DNA of 23,016 nucleotides from an uncultured Treponema sp. (GCA_937902125.1 CALDIB010000072.1:1-23016), one strand, 5' to 3'. Positions 6,205 to 14,945 are shown, counted from the first letter of the stretch. Translations and numbers: made by a program. Notes: a model not told the origin generated them from the sequence alone.

Positions 6205-8430
6205 TGTGAGCGACGACGGGTGTCCTGGATTGAATTCTTGGCGGAGCGCGATTTCAGCCAAAAAATTTTTTTGCTTTAGGCATTCAGGCTTTTCCCAATC
6301 TTTTTCTTGACAAAGAGGCTTTGCAAAGTCCAATCCCTTTTGGCTTGAAAAATAAACGCTTCCCCTTGCGGCTCCGCTTCCATTTTGGACGTTCAGGCAT
6401 TCTTCCTTGTCCGCAAAAGAGATTGAAATTTCAGGCGCCTTGACTTTTTCAAGCCGCGTCCCGCCGACCTTAAACGAAAATTCCCGCTCATGATTTTGGC
6501 CTTCCGCCGACCAAGAAATTTCAAGGCGCAAATCGTTTTCAAGGCCCAAAAGAATTTCCCCGCTTCCGTCTTTCCATTGGGAGGGAAGGCGGGGGCAAAA
6601 AGAAATTTTGTTTTCAAGCAAGTCAACCTGCATTCCCAAAAAGGCCTGCCAAGGCGCGCGGAAAAATTCCGCCGTTGAGCGGCAGCTGGAATAGGCTCCG
6701 GAAAATTTTAGGCCGCCGTCTTGGTCAGGGTAGGCCCAAAGGTTTGCCGAAAGGCTTCCGGCACAAGGGCCTTCAAACAATTGGGAGGCGAGGTTTTGGG
6801 CAAAGCGCCAAGCCAAGTCTTGCTCTCCGATTGAGCAAAGGGCTTCTATGGCAGAGCCGCCGTTCCAAGTCCAGATGGCTCCGTTGTGGTAGGCCGCGTC
6901 CTCATGGTATGCTTCCCAAGTTTTGTGGTAGGGGTGAAAATACAAGTCCTTTTGGGAAAGGGAGCAAAGGCCGTAAGGAAAAAGCAATTCCGAAACGGCG
7001 TTTCTGGCCGCCTTTTCTTCAACCTCTTGGGGAATGAATTTTTGTCCCGTGATTTTTGGAATGGTGACAAGAAAAAGCTGGTTTGGGCGAACCCTAAAGT
7101 CAGCCGCGTCGTCCCGCAAAACGCAGTCGGCAATTTTTTGTCCGTCAAAAAATTTTCCCAAAAAAGAATTCTTTACTTTGGCGGCTTCTTCCTTCCAGAT
7201 TTCCTCTTCGTCCTTTTTTCCCAAAAGGCGGGCGATTTCGCTTCCGCACAAAAGCGCCGTGAACCACAAGGCCTGAATGTCGTTGGCCCTGTTTCCTCGG
7301 GGACAAAAAGATTTTTCGCCAAAAATGCGGGCGTCCATCCATGTGTCCGCGTCGCCGTGAAGCAAAAAGCCCGCCGAGTCTGTCCGCAAGTTTCTGTCGC
7401 ATTCCAAGGCAAGGCGGACATTTGGCCAAAGCCGCGCCAAAAATTTTTTGTCACCGGAAAATCTGGCGCATTCCAAAAGTTCCCGGACAAACAAAAGGCT
7501 TGTGTCGGCCGTGTTGTAAATCACGTCTCCGCTTCCCCGATAAATGTTGGGCAGGCGGCCGTAGGTCACGCTGCGGGGGTTTGTGTCTTGAAAGGCCGCG
7601 AAATTTTCAAAAAGCTCTTGAGCTTCCTTAATGTTTCCGCTTAGCAAAAGGCTTCCCGGAACTGAAACAAAAATGTCCCGGCCCCAGTAGTCGCGGAACC
7701 AAGGAAGGCCGGCCCAAAGCGCCTTAGTCTTGTTCTTGTTCAAAAATTGCAGGGAAGAAAACTTGGCCCAGTCAAGCGCTTCTTGGAAAAGACTGTCCTG
7801 AATTTTAAGCGAAGATTTTTTCAGCTCCTCTTGAATTTTTTGGCAATGAATTTTAAAGGCGCCCTGTTTTAAAAGCTTGGCGGCCGCTTTGCCGGCTCCG
7901 CTTGGGGAATGTTCAAGGGAAATGTAAATTTCCGAAGGTTTTTCAAAAGAAATTATTCTGGCGTGGGCGGCCTTTTTTCCAAAAACTTTTGTCAGCTGCA
8001 AAAGCTCTGAGGCCAAGGGCTTTGAAATTTCGGCCTGGGAACTTGCGGCAAAGGCTTGTCCCTTGTCCAATTTTTTTGCCAAGTCAATGGAGGGCAAGAG
8101 GACAAGGCTGGCGCTGGATTTGTCAAAATTTTTGCAGTTAAAGTAAAGCGCGTTTTGCAAGAGGGAGCAGACAAGGCTTTGCCTTCCCCCTGAAAAATTT
8201 ACCGTAAAAAAGCCGGGCTCCAAAAGGCATTCGTCCCCCTCAAATCGGGAAACAAGGCGCCTGTAGCCCTCTTTGTTTTCTAGAACGCAAAAGTCTGCGG
8301 CCAAAACTTGGTTTTTGTAAATCAAGCCTTCGCCGTTTTCCGGACTTGCCGAAGACAAGGTCATATAGTTTTCAAAGCCGTCAAGGAGGCAAAACTTTTT
8401 TTCTTCTTTTGACGACAGCCTGATTTTCAT
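6190..8430 (-). CDS. Amylo-alpha-1,6-glucosidase / glycogen debranching enzyme (GH133-type)
   Basis: The family hydrolyses alpha-1,6 branch stubs of glycogen or limit dextrins. The 746-residue protein has an N-terminal beta-rich domain (about 1-200, LLDGFENYMTLSSASPENGE) and a C-terminal (alpha/alpha)6 catalytic domain with GLPWFRDYWGRDIFVSVPG (241-259), GDADTWMDAR (359-368), RVRPNQL (446-452) and YHNGAIWTWNGG (514-525). No signal peptide is seen, so it is cytoplasmic. ATG 8430 is chosen because GGAAG lies upstream, a promoter ends at 8462, and family homology begins here; the frame is open to 8808 without protein-like sequence. The final residues (GHPSSLTAIRN) come from a repeated DNA element, suggesting the original end was replaced. 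With the GH31 enzyme it would complete conversion of branched glucan to glucose. Confidence 0.93.
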   Translation of the reverse strand: MKIRLSSKEEKKFCLLDGFENYMTLSSASPENGEGLIYKNQVLAADFCVLENKEGYRRLVSRFEGDECLLEPGFFTVNFSGGRQSLVCSLLQNALYFNCKNFDKSSASLVLLPSIDLAKKLDKGQAFAASSQAEISKPLASELLQLTKVFGKKAAHARIISFEKPSEIYISLEHSPSGAGKAAAKLLKQGAFKIHCQKIQEELKKSSLKIQDSLFQEALDWAKFSSLQFLNKNKTKALWAGLPWFRDYWGRDIFVSVPGSLLLSGNIKEAQELFENFAAFQDTNPRSVTYGRLPNIYRGSGDVIYNTADTSLLFVRELLECARFSGDKKFLARLWPNVRLALECDRNLRTDSAGFLLHGDADTWMDARIFGEKSFCPRGNRANDIQALWFTALLCGSEIARLLGKKDEEEIWKEEAAKVKNSFLGKFFDGQKIADCVLRDDAADFRVRPNQLFLVTIPKITGQKFIPQEVEEKAARNAVSELLFPYGLCSLSQKDLYFHPYHKTWEAYHEDAAYHNGAIWTWNGGSAIEALCSIGEQDLAWRFAQNLASQLFEGPCAGSLSANLWAYPDQDGGLKFSGAYSSCRSTAEFFRAPWQAFLGMQVDLLENKISFCPRLPSQWKDGSGEILLGLENDLRLEISWSAEGQNHEREFSFKVGGTRLEKVKAPEISISFADKEECLNVQNGSGAARGSVYFSSQKGLDFAKPLCQEKDWEKPECLKQKNFLAEIALRQEFNPGHPSSLTAIRN

Positions 8431-8461
8431 TTTTACTTCCAAAAGGTGAATTTTATACACA

Positions 8462-8489
8462 ATTTTACCAAGTTTTTGAAAAAAATCAA
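8462..8489 (-). promoter_or_regulatory. Candidate sigma-70 promoter of the debranching enzyme gene
   Basis: On the minus strand TTGATT (8489-8484) is followed after 16 bases by TAAAAT (8467-8462), about 30 bases upstream of the ATG at 8430. The context ACGCTTGA recurs at other promoters in this window. Confidence 0.55.
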
Positions 8490-8890
8490 GCGTTTTTTGT
8501 GAAAATGCGACGATTTTTTTTGATTTTTTCTTGATTTGGGCTGCAGTCGTTGTTATAACGCGCTTGCCCAGAGAAACTGTTCCCCCGGGCGGAAGAGCTG
8601 TCCGCGTAAAAATATTGGGCGCCAAAAAAGATGCCGTGGCTCGGGGCGAAGAGTGGGAGGCTTTGGCGGCCCTTGTTTCCGTAAACAAGGGGTGACTGGA
8701 CCAGGAGGGCGTTTTTTGCCCAAAATGCGGCAAAAACATACGGAGTTTTGCCCAAAAACATACGGAGAATTTTTTAAAACACGCCGAGAATTTTTTAAAA
8801 CGTCGCATGTTTTTGGATAAAACTCGGCGTGTTTTTTGAAAAACTTCGATTTCCGATAAAATTTGCTGGCCAAAAGAGCGAATTTCATGT
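8490..8890. other. Non-coding interval between divergent genes, with hairpins and degenerate repeats
   Basis: About 400 bases with no credible gene. It contains a 9-bp hairpin (CCCTTGTTT 8670-8678 with AAACAAGGG 8683-8691), a GGGC/GCCC hairpin near 8707-8721 and the repeat cluster 8731-8835. Open frames exist on both strands but are rich in Pro/Arg/Lys and low in family resemblance. It may be a decayed extragenic element. Confidence 0.6.
8731..8835. repeat. Cluster of about 22-bp direct and inverted repeats
   Basis: CAAAAACATACGGAG occurs at 8731-8745 and 8753-8767 (22-base period); GAGAATTTTTTAAAAC at 8765-8780 and 8786-8801 (21-base period). AAAACACGCCGAG (8776-8788) is perfectly inverted at 8823-8835. 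The reverse complement of 8804-8829 is an imperfect copy of 8741-8766, so the unit is present at least three times, twice direct and once inverted. The whole can fold into a long hairpin. Confidence 0.85.
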
Positions 8891-8975
8891 TATAATCAAG
8901 GTCAAGAATGACAAAACAAGCCTTTGCGCATATCAATGGCGATTTGTGGTAGGAACAACTCCTTTTTAAGGCCGC

Positions 8976-9004
8976 TTGAAAGCGCCTTGCCTTTTTGCTA
9001 TATT
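8976..9004 (+). promoter_or_regulatory. Sigma-70 promoter predicting a leaderless chromate-transporter mRNA
   Basis: TTGAAA (8976-8981), 17 bases, then TATATT (8999-9004) with an extended TGC before it. Six bases separate the -10 from GTG 9011, so transcription should begin at or next to the start codon. A second extended -10, TGTTATAAT, lies at 8888-8896 without a good -35. Confidence 0.65.
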
Positions 9005-9010
9005 ATTGCC

Positions 9011-9586
9011 GTGCTTTCCGTAAAAATTTACCTTGAGCTTTTTTGGACTTTCTTTAAAATCGGGGCCGTTACCTTTGGCGGAGGCCTTGCCATGCTTCCC
9101 ATTCTTGACAGGGAACTTTGCCAAAAAAAAGGCTGGGTCAGCCAAGAAGAGCTGATTGACTATTACGCCATTGGGCAGACCACGCCGGGAATCATTGCCG
9201 TAAATGTTGCCACCTTTTGCGGCCACAAGCTAAAAGGCGCCAAAGGCGGGGCGGTTGCCACCCTTGCCATTGTCACCCCTTCAATAATCGTCATTTGCCT
9301 TTTGGCTTCCTGCATAAGCTCAATAGATTCCATTCCCGTCATAAAAAAGGCTCTTATGGGAATAAATGTGGCAGTGGCCGCGAATCTAAGCTTTTCGATA
9401 ATAAAGCTGTTTAAAAAAAGCGTCTCGTCCATTTTTTCGCTGGCTCTTTTTGCCGCGGCCTTTTGCCTGATTTTCTTTTTTAAGGCCAATGTGGTTCTCG
9501 TCATTTTTGCTTCCGGACTTTTGGGAATGGCGATTTATTTTTTTGAAAAAAAATTGGGGTTGAAAAAAGGGGAGAAAGAAAAATGA
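9011..9586 (+). CDS. Chromate transporter family protein, first subunit
   Basis: This is a half-size CHR-family membrane protein of 191 residues; two such subunits normally form one ChrA-like transporter. The sequence shows LELFWTFFKIGAVTFGGGLA, MLPILDRELCQKKGW, IGQTTPGIIAVNVATFCG and GGAVATLAIVTPS, followed by hydrophobic helices and a Lys/Glu-rich tail. The start is set at GTG 9011 because family members begin about ten residues before the FFKIG motif and a promoter ends six bases upstream; the frame extends to ATG 8924, but that extra sequence contains the promoter. No ribosome binding site is visible, consistent with leaderless initiation. Its stop overlaps the next ATG (ATGA). The substrate is uncertain: many anaerobes carry this pair without evident chromate exposure. 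Confidence 0.88.
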   Translation: MLSVKIYLELFWTFFKIGAVTFGGGLAMLPILDRELCQKKGWVSQEELIDYYAIGQTTPGIIAVNVATFCGHKLKGAKGGAVATLAIVTPSIIVICLLASCISSIDSIPVIKKALMGINVAVAANLSFSIIKLFKKSVSSIFSLALFAAAFCLIFFFKANVVLVIFASGLLGMAIYFFEKKLGLKKGEKEK

Positions 9587-10164
9587 GCGAACCCGCCTTG
9601 CTTGAACTTTTTTGCATTTTCTTTTTCATAGGCCTTTGGACAATCGGCGGAGGCTTGGTGGCCATAAGCTCCATGCGGCAAGTTGTGGTGGGCCGCGGCT
9701 GGCTTACGGACGACAAATTTTTTAACATGGTGGCCATTTCAGAAAGCACTCCAGGCCCCATCGGAGTTAACATGGCCACCTACATCGGCTATGAATTTCA
9801 TGGACTTTTGGGAGGAATAGTCGCCACCTTGGGAGAGATTCTTCCGTCATACATTTGCATAATTCTAATCGCGAAATTTTTCGCCCGCTTTCAAGAAAAG
9901 CCCCTTGTCCAGTCCGCCTTTAAAACCTTGCGGCCTGCCACGGCGGGAATTGTTTTGGTGGCCTGCGCCCAAGTCTTTACGCTGGCGCTTTTAAACTTAA
10001 ACGCATTTTCTTCCGCCGCCTTTAGTCTTGAAACGATTTTGGATCTTGTAAAATGGAAAAGCCTTGCCTTTTACCTTTTGGCGCTTTTTGCCCTTTTAAA
10101 GACAAAAGTCCACCCCGTGGCGGTGGTTTTGGCCGGCGCGATCTTTGGAATAGTGTTTTTGTAA
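9583..10164 (+). CDS. Chromate transporter family protein, second subunit
   Basis: The second half-size CHR subunit has 193 residues: FFIGLWTIGGGLVAISSMRQ, then RGWLTDDKFFNMVAISEST, PGPIGVNMATYIGYEFHG, a GIVATLGEILPS segment and further membrane helices ending AGAIFGIVFL. It overlaps the preceding gene by four bases (ATGA) and has GGGGAG upstream, so the two are co-translated. It belongs to the same family as the truncated transporter at 402-893 (both contain AISESTPG-IGVNMATY) but differs in composition and context. The lipoprotein gene begins 15 bases downstream, so all three probably share one transcript. Confidence 0.9.
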   Translation: MSEPALLELFCIFFFIGLWTIGGGLVAISSMRQVVVGRGWLTDDKFFNMVAISESTPGPIGVNMATYIGYEFHGLLGGIVATLGEILPSYICIILIAKFFARFQEKPLVQSAFKTLRPATAGIVLVACAQVFTLALLNLNAFSSAAFSLETILDLVKWKSLAFYLLALFALLKTKVHPVAVVLAGAIFGIVFL

Positions 10165-10179
10165 ACTGGAGGATTTGTC

Positions 10180-13101
10180 ATGAAAAAAAGTTTCTTTTTT
10201 TTCGTTCTTTTATTTTTGTTTTTTTCTTGTTCGGCCAAAAATCCTTTATGCGAGCCTTTTTCTGAATCTGATTATGAGGGCGCTGATGCGGAAACTATTG
10301 TCTTAAGGGCGAAAAAAATAAATGTCTCTGACGTTGGCTCGCTTGTAAGAGAAATCGCGGCCGCGAACCAGACCGCCAGAATTGAATAGAGTAAAGACGG
10401 CGAAAAAACGCGCTTGAAAATACCCCATGTTTTGTTCAAGCCTTCGATTTCCCTTTATCATTCTGATTGGCAAAAAATCACCGAGGCCTTGCGGAAGGCG
10501 GAAAGCCTAAGGGTAAGCTTGGATTTTTCTTCCTGCAAAATGGCGGACGACGGAAGCAAAGACTCTTTTAGCGAGATTCCTTACGGCTCCCTTTCATGCA
10601 ACAACTCACTGTATGAGATTCGTTTTCCGGAAGGCTTAAGCTCTTACGGCGACAGCGTTTGCTACAGCTGCGTAAATCTCCGCTCGGTTTATTTTCCCAA
10701 AGACACTTTGGTCGCCTCGCTTGGAAGCTCTTCCTTTAACAAAAACCCGAATTTGGACGACGTCCACATTTATAAAATGCAAGGCTATATGCGCGGCGCC
10801 TTTAATGATTGCGGCCGTCTTTCGCTGCTTGAAGTTCCAGAAAATCCTGTTTGCGTAAACCCCTATGCCAACGGACAGAGCTGCCTTTCGTTTAGCGGAA
10901 GCGAGGTGGAAAAAGTCGTGGCTGGCAAAAAAACTTATGGCCGCGATTCCTGGCTTGAATACTGTTCTCTGTTGACGCCAAAGGCTGGAGCCGTAAAAGA
11001 GATTGCCGCGTCTTCGGTTTTGGACGAGGAAAAATTTTCTGCCGCTAACGTTCTTGACGCTTCTTGGAAAAGCTGGGTCGAGGGCTCTCCGGGCGATGGA
11101 AGAGGGGAGCGGATAAGCCTTGTCTTTGAAGAGCCAACGACAATTTCTTATGTCTGGATAAAAAACGGCTTTGGCTATTTGCCCGACGCCTGGAAAAACA
11201 ACAGGCCCAAAGACATACGCTTGGTTTTTGACGACGACGAGAGTTCGGCTTTTCACGCGGAACTGAGCGACGAATTGTACGGCTTTCAAAAGATAGACGT
11301 TGAAAAATACGACAAGCCCTATTCAAAGATGACGCTCGTGATTGACAGCGTTTACCAAGGAAGCGACGGCGCTAACGATTGCGCGATTGACGAAATCCGC
11401 GTCAATTCAAGCGTTTGGGAACAGGGCGGCTACCGCTATGATTCCAAAACAAATCGAATGTTCATGGAACTTTATTCGATGGATGTTGGCCGGGAGAACG
11501 TTCGCGAGAACGCCGACGGACAAATCATGGAGCGCTATTACGACGGCGAAGCGGACCAGTGGCTTTGGGCTAGCGGCAGCCAAGAGCTTTTCGGCGTGTT
11601 TCATCGGGGAAACGATCCTGGAACAGGGGCGGGCGGAAGCCGCTATGAATACGCCATTCGCCTTAATTCGTCAGGCGAGCATTATCTTTTTGTTTGGCAT
11701 AACGCGCATGACACGATTTTTTACATTTATCCGCAAAAGCTGGAAGTCTATCTTTGGAAAAACGACGACTGGGTCGTTCAGACAAGCCAAAGCCACGCCA
11801 AAGGCTTGGATCCGATTTTTTCATTCCTTTCGTTTTTGGAAAGCAAGGGCTACTCGAGCAAATTTTGCGACAAGCGCTTTTCTTACGTTGAGGACGGCAT
11901 TAGCGTAACCGCCTATCCGATTCCAAGCATGCCTTTGCCTGTAACCCTTGATTTTTCCTACGACATTTATAGCGGAACTTTCGCTCAAGAAAAAACAGGC
12001 TTGCGCGCCGAGCTTGCCTTTGGCTCTAGAAAGACTCTGCAAGCGTTGGGTGACATAAAGGCCCTTTTCGAAAATGAAGACTCCTATGGCTTTAAGCCGT
12101 CGATTTTCTCATATCCCGCCGCCTACAATCCGGATCCTGACGTTGTCAACTATTTGCGGGAATTGGGCTTTAGCGCCAAAGAAGATCATGGCGACGAGAG
12201 GCCGCATGACAGTTTTACCGTTCTTGAAGCTTGGCAGGCCGGAAAGAATTCAAACGCTGTTAGGGACGCTCTGCTTAAGGCCGGCGCCTCTTATTCCGGA
12301 GAGATGCTAAAGGCCGCTTTTGAAAGCGGAAACCTTGAAAAAGTAAAGGAGCTGGCTCCTTTGGTTTTGGACCGCGCTCCTATGTTGGCTTCTGTCATAT
12401 ACTACTACTACGAACATAGAGAGCGGGACGATTGCCTTTCTTACATAAAAAGTTGCCTAAAATGCCTTAAGGACAACGGAGCGGACTTGAATGAAAAATT
12501 TGACTGGGAAAAATACCAGGGCCTTTGCCTTATGGAGTTCGCGCTTAACGACGCGGCTTACGATCTTGTTTTGCTCTACAGGTCTTTGGGCGTTGAGATT
12601 CCCAAAAAGCTGAATCGTTTTAAAATGTTGGGAATGGGCGACGCGATGGGCTGCGTTGCCTACAACTTTAAGGACTATTGCCGCGAAGACAATCAAAAGC
12701 ATCCAAGGGCGCTTGGCGCGATAAAGCTTTTGGACTATCTTTTGCAAAACGGACATGACATTGACGAAGCCGACGGCAAGGGCTGGACTATGCTTCATGG
12801 CTGCTGCAAGAGCGTAAACTACAGCGACGTGGAGTTTGCAAAGCTTCTTCTAAAAAAGGGAGCGGACGCAAACAAGAAAAACAATGCCGGTCAAACGCCC
12901 CTCGCGCTTTTGGTACAGGACGGAAGTTTTAACGAATGGTCTGTAAAGCCTCTCGCGATCCTTGTCGACAACGGAGCGGACACAAGCGCGCTAAAAGAAA
13001 TCGACGACGACGCGCGCTCGCTTGTCAAGTCTTGCGGCTATGTGATTAAATACGATTCGCAAAACGACAAGTACCTTTTGCAAAAAAGTCCCGCGAATTA
13101 A
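10180..13101 (+). pseudogene. Large lipoprotein with BspA-like LRR, discoidin-like and ankyrin domains, interrupted by an in-frame TAG
   Basis: ATG 10180 follows GGAGG (10168-10172) and opens a lipoprotein signal peptide (KKSFFFFVLLFLFFSCSAK; Cys acylated). The frame stops at TAG 10387-10389 (codon 70) but continues without shift to TAA 13101. The join reads NQTARIE-stop-SKDGEKTRLKI, and a Leu (TTG) at the amber codon would fit. Downstream, counted from codon 79 (TTG 10414): LRR_5-like repeats (about 30-170), a discoidin/F5-8C-like glycan-binding region (about 197-332), a beta-rich part of unknown type, and ankyrin repeats (about 590-890; GKGWTMLHGC, LLLKKGADANKKNNAGQTPL). It would sit on the cell surface or face the periplasm. 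The first part alone is a 69-residue lipoprotein; the second has no good start. It could be a recent nonsense mutation, a read error, phase-type variation or readthrough. Confidence 0.75.
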
Positions 13102-13129
13102 AAAAAAATCCCGCCCAAAAAGAGCGGGA
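13100..13129 (-). terminator. Rho-independent terminator of the NifU-like/GGGtGRT operon
   Basis: On the minus strand TCCCGC (13129-13124) and GCGGGA (13114-13109) form a hairpin around a 9-base loop, followed by a run of nine or more T. The T run abuts the stop of the convergent lipoprotein gene. On the plus strand no T run follows, so it acts in one direction. Confidence 0.92.
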
Positions 13130-13151
13130 CCCGTTCAATTGCAAAATCGCG

Positions 13152-14189
13152 TTAGAACGAACCGGCGACCGCGACGGCGCAAGCCACAGTGCAGCCTACC
13201 ATCGGGTTGTTGCCCATTCCCATAAAGCCCATCATCTCAACGTGGGCGGGAACAGAAGAAGATCCGGCAAACTGGGCGTCGGAGTGCATTCTTCCGAGCG
13301 TGTCGGTAAAGCCGTAAGAGGCCGGGCCGGCAGCCATGTTGTCCGGGTGCAAGGTGCGTCCTGTTCCGCCGCCAGAAGCGACTGAGAAGTACTTCTTTCC
13401 GGCGAGCAAGCGCTCTTTCTTGTATGTTCCGGCAACCGGGTGCTGGAAGCGGGTCGGGTTTGTTGAGTTTCCTGTGATTGAAACGTCAACGTCCTCATGC
13501 CACATGATGGCAACGCCTTCGCGAACGTCGTCGGCGCCGTAGCACTTGACGATGAGGCGGTCGGGGTTTGAGCCATAGGGAACTTCCTTGACGACCTTGA
13601 GGGCCTTGTCGGTTCCCTGTCCGTTAAAGTAGTCAAATTCAGTCTGAACGTAAGTAAAGCCGTTGATGCGGCTGATGATCTGGGCGGCGTCCTTTCCAAG
13701 TCCGTTGAGGATTACGCGAAGCTTGTTCTTGCGAACCTTGTTGGCGTTGGCGGCGATTTTAATCGCTCCTTCGGCGGCGGCGAAAGACTCGTGTCCGGCC
13801 AAGAAAGCGAAGCACTGGGTTTCTTCGCTGAGCAAGCGCGCGCCCAAGTTTCCGTGGCCAAGTCCAACCTTGCGGTCGTCGGCTACAGAGCCGGGCAAGC
13901 AGAAAGCCTGCAATCCTTTTCCGATGTTGGCGGCGGCTGTGGAACCAGTCTTGTCGCCTGTCTTTTCGGCTTCCTTGATCGCGATGGCGCTTCCCAAAAC
14001 GTAAGCCCATTTGGCGTCTTCAAAACAAATCTGCTGTGTTGACTGGCAGATCTCGTAGGGGTCAAAGCCGCGGGCCTTGCAAAGATCGCGGGCCTCGTTC
14101 AAGCCGGCTTCGCCTTCCTTGAATCCGTATTCTTTAAGAGCCTTGTTCACCTGAGGAATTCGGCCTTCAAAATCTTCAAATAATGCCAT
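13152..14189 (-). CDS. GGGtGRT protein, family of unknown function
   Basis: The 345-residue protein contains the family-naming motif SGGGTGRTLHPDN (GGGTGRT at 273-279) and a Gly/Met/Cys-rich C-terminus with GFMGMGNNPMVGCTVACAVA. Other conserved-looking parts are GHGNLGARLLSEETQCFAFLAGHESFA and KVVKEVPYGSNPDRLIVKCYGADD. It has no membrane helix or signal and should be cytoplasmic. The family is known from anaerobic bacteria, usually beside an Fe-S scaffold-like gene, but has no established function. The NifU-like gene lies 17 bases upstream in the same direction. ATG 14189 follows AGGAGG. Cys residues and the partner suggest metal-cluster handling; this is inference. It is followed by a strong terminator, so these two genes form a closed operon. 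Confidence 0.88.
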   Translation of the reverse strand: MALFEDFEGRIPQVNKALKEYGFKEGEAGLNEARDLCKARGFDPYEICQSTQQICFEDAKWAYVLGSAIAIKEAEKTGDKTGSTAAANIGKGLQAFCLPGSVADDRKVGLGHGNLGARLLSEETQCFAFLAGHESFAAAEGAIKIAANANKVRKNKLRVILNGLGKDAAQIISRINGFTYVQTEFDYFNGQGTDKALKVVKEVPYGSNPDRLIVKCYGADDVREGVAIMWHEDVDVSITGNSTNPTRFQHPVAGTYKKERLLAGKKYFSVASGGGTGRTLHPDNMAAGPASYGFTDTLGRMHSDAQFAGSSSVPAHVEMMGFMGMGNNPMVGCTVACAVAVAGSF

Positions 14190-14206
14190 AGTGTCCTTCC
14201 TCCTGA

Positions 14207-14908
14207 TTACTCTTTGCGGGGGTCAATGAGCTTGACCATGCCCTGGTCGGCTGTCACGCGTCCGTAGTGGGCGCGCGCTCCTTCGATGGCTTCCTGCGCG
14301 GGCTTTCCGGCCTTGAGCGCGTCCATCAGTTTTCCGAAGTTGATGCAGTTGTAGCCGATGATTTGGTTGTCCTTGTCAACGGCGCAAGTCTCAACGTAGC
14401 CTTCGGTCATTTCCAAGTAGCGGGGGCCTGTCTTGCGTGTGGCGAACATAGTTCCGACCTGAGAGCGCAAGTTCTTTCCGAGGTCTTCCAAAGAGGCTCC
14501 GACCTTGAGTCCGTCCTTTGAGTAGGCCGACTGGGTGCGTCCGTAAACGATTTGCATGAAAAGCTCGCGCATGGCGGTGTTGATGGCGTCGCAAACAAGG
14601 TCAGTGTTCAAGGCTTCAAGCAAAGTCTTTCCGATCAAGATTTCTGAGGCCATGGCGGCTGAGTGTGTCATGCCCGAGCAGCCGATTGTTTCGACCAAAG
14701 CTTCTTCGATGATTCCGTTCTTCACGTTCAAAGAAAGCTTGCAGGCGCCTTGCTGGGGGGCGCACCAACCGATTCCGTGGGTGAATCCGGAAACATCTTC
14801 AATTTTCTTTACCTTGACCCATTCGCCCTCTTCGGGAATCGGGGCCGGTCCATGATACGCGCCCTTAGCCAAGGGACACATATGTTCCACTTCCGCAGTG
14901 TAAGTCAT
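14207..14908 (-). CDS. NifU-like iron-sulfur cluster assembly scaffold protein, partner of the GGGtGRT protein
   Basis: The 233-residue protein resembles the NifU/IscU N-terminal fold: IGWCAPQQGACKLSLNVKNG (Cys49, Cys57), ALVETIGCSGMTHSAAMASE (Cys77), LLEALNTDLVCDAIN (Cys106). Extra Cys lie at 11, 175 and 188, and the C-terminal 60 residues (GYVETCAVDKDNQIIGYNCINFG) go beyond a standard scaffold. NifU/IscU proteins assemble Fe-S clusters from cysteine-derived sulfur. No cysteine desulfurase is adjacent, so it is probably not the housekeeping scaffold. ATG 14908 is chosen because AAGGAG lies upstream; the frame opens to 14974 but that part contains the promoter. The operon with GGGtGRT has its own promoter and terminator. 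Confidence 0.85.
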   Translation of the reverse strand: MTYTAEVEHMCPLAKGAYHGPAPIPEEGEWVKVKKIEDVSGFTHGIGWCAPQQGACKLSLNVKNGIIEEALVETIGCSGMTHSAAMASEILIGKTLLEALNTDLVCDAINTAMRELFMQIVYGRTQSAYSKDGLKVGASLEDLGKNLRSQVGTMFATRKTGPRYLEMTEGYVETCAVDKDNQIIGYNCINFGKLMDALKAGKPAQEAIEGARAHYGRVTADQGMVKLIDPRKE

Positions 14909-14945
14909 GAAGTTCTCCTTAATGTGTTTGTGTAAGTTGAACAAT

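Noticed and set aside
8731..8801. CRISPR array
   Set aside because: Only two or three copies, units adjacent without distinct spacers, one copy inverted, and no cas genes.
8430..8808. N-terminal extension of the debranching enzyme to ATG 8808
   Set aside because: The promoter and ribosome binding site lie inside the extension, and family homology begins at 8430.
8553..8936. 127-residue frame on the minus strand, and overlapping frames of 60-94 residues on both strands in the same interval
   Set aside because: The sequence is Pro/Arg/Lys-rich, its internal repetition (VLKNSRRVLKNS) comes from the DNA repeats, and it overlaps promoter signals. No ribosome binding site or family resemblance.
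11342..11908. 188-residue plus-strand frame inside the lipoprotein gene
   Set aside because: It is a shifted-frame shadow: the other frame carries the discoidin-like region and the continuous protein.
13232..13699. 155-residue frame antisense-shifted within the GGGtGRT gene
   Set aside because: It is rich in Ser/Thr/Arg/Pro with no motif; the main frame has the family signature.
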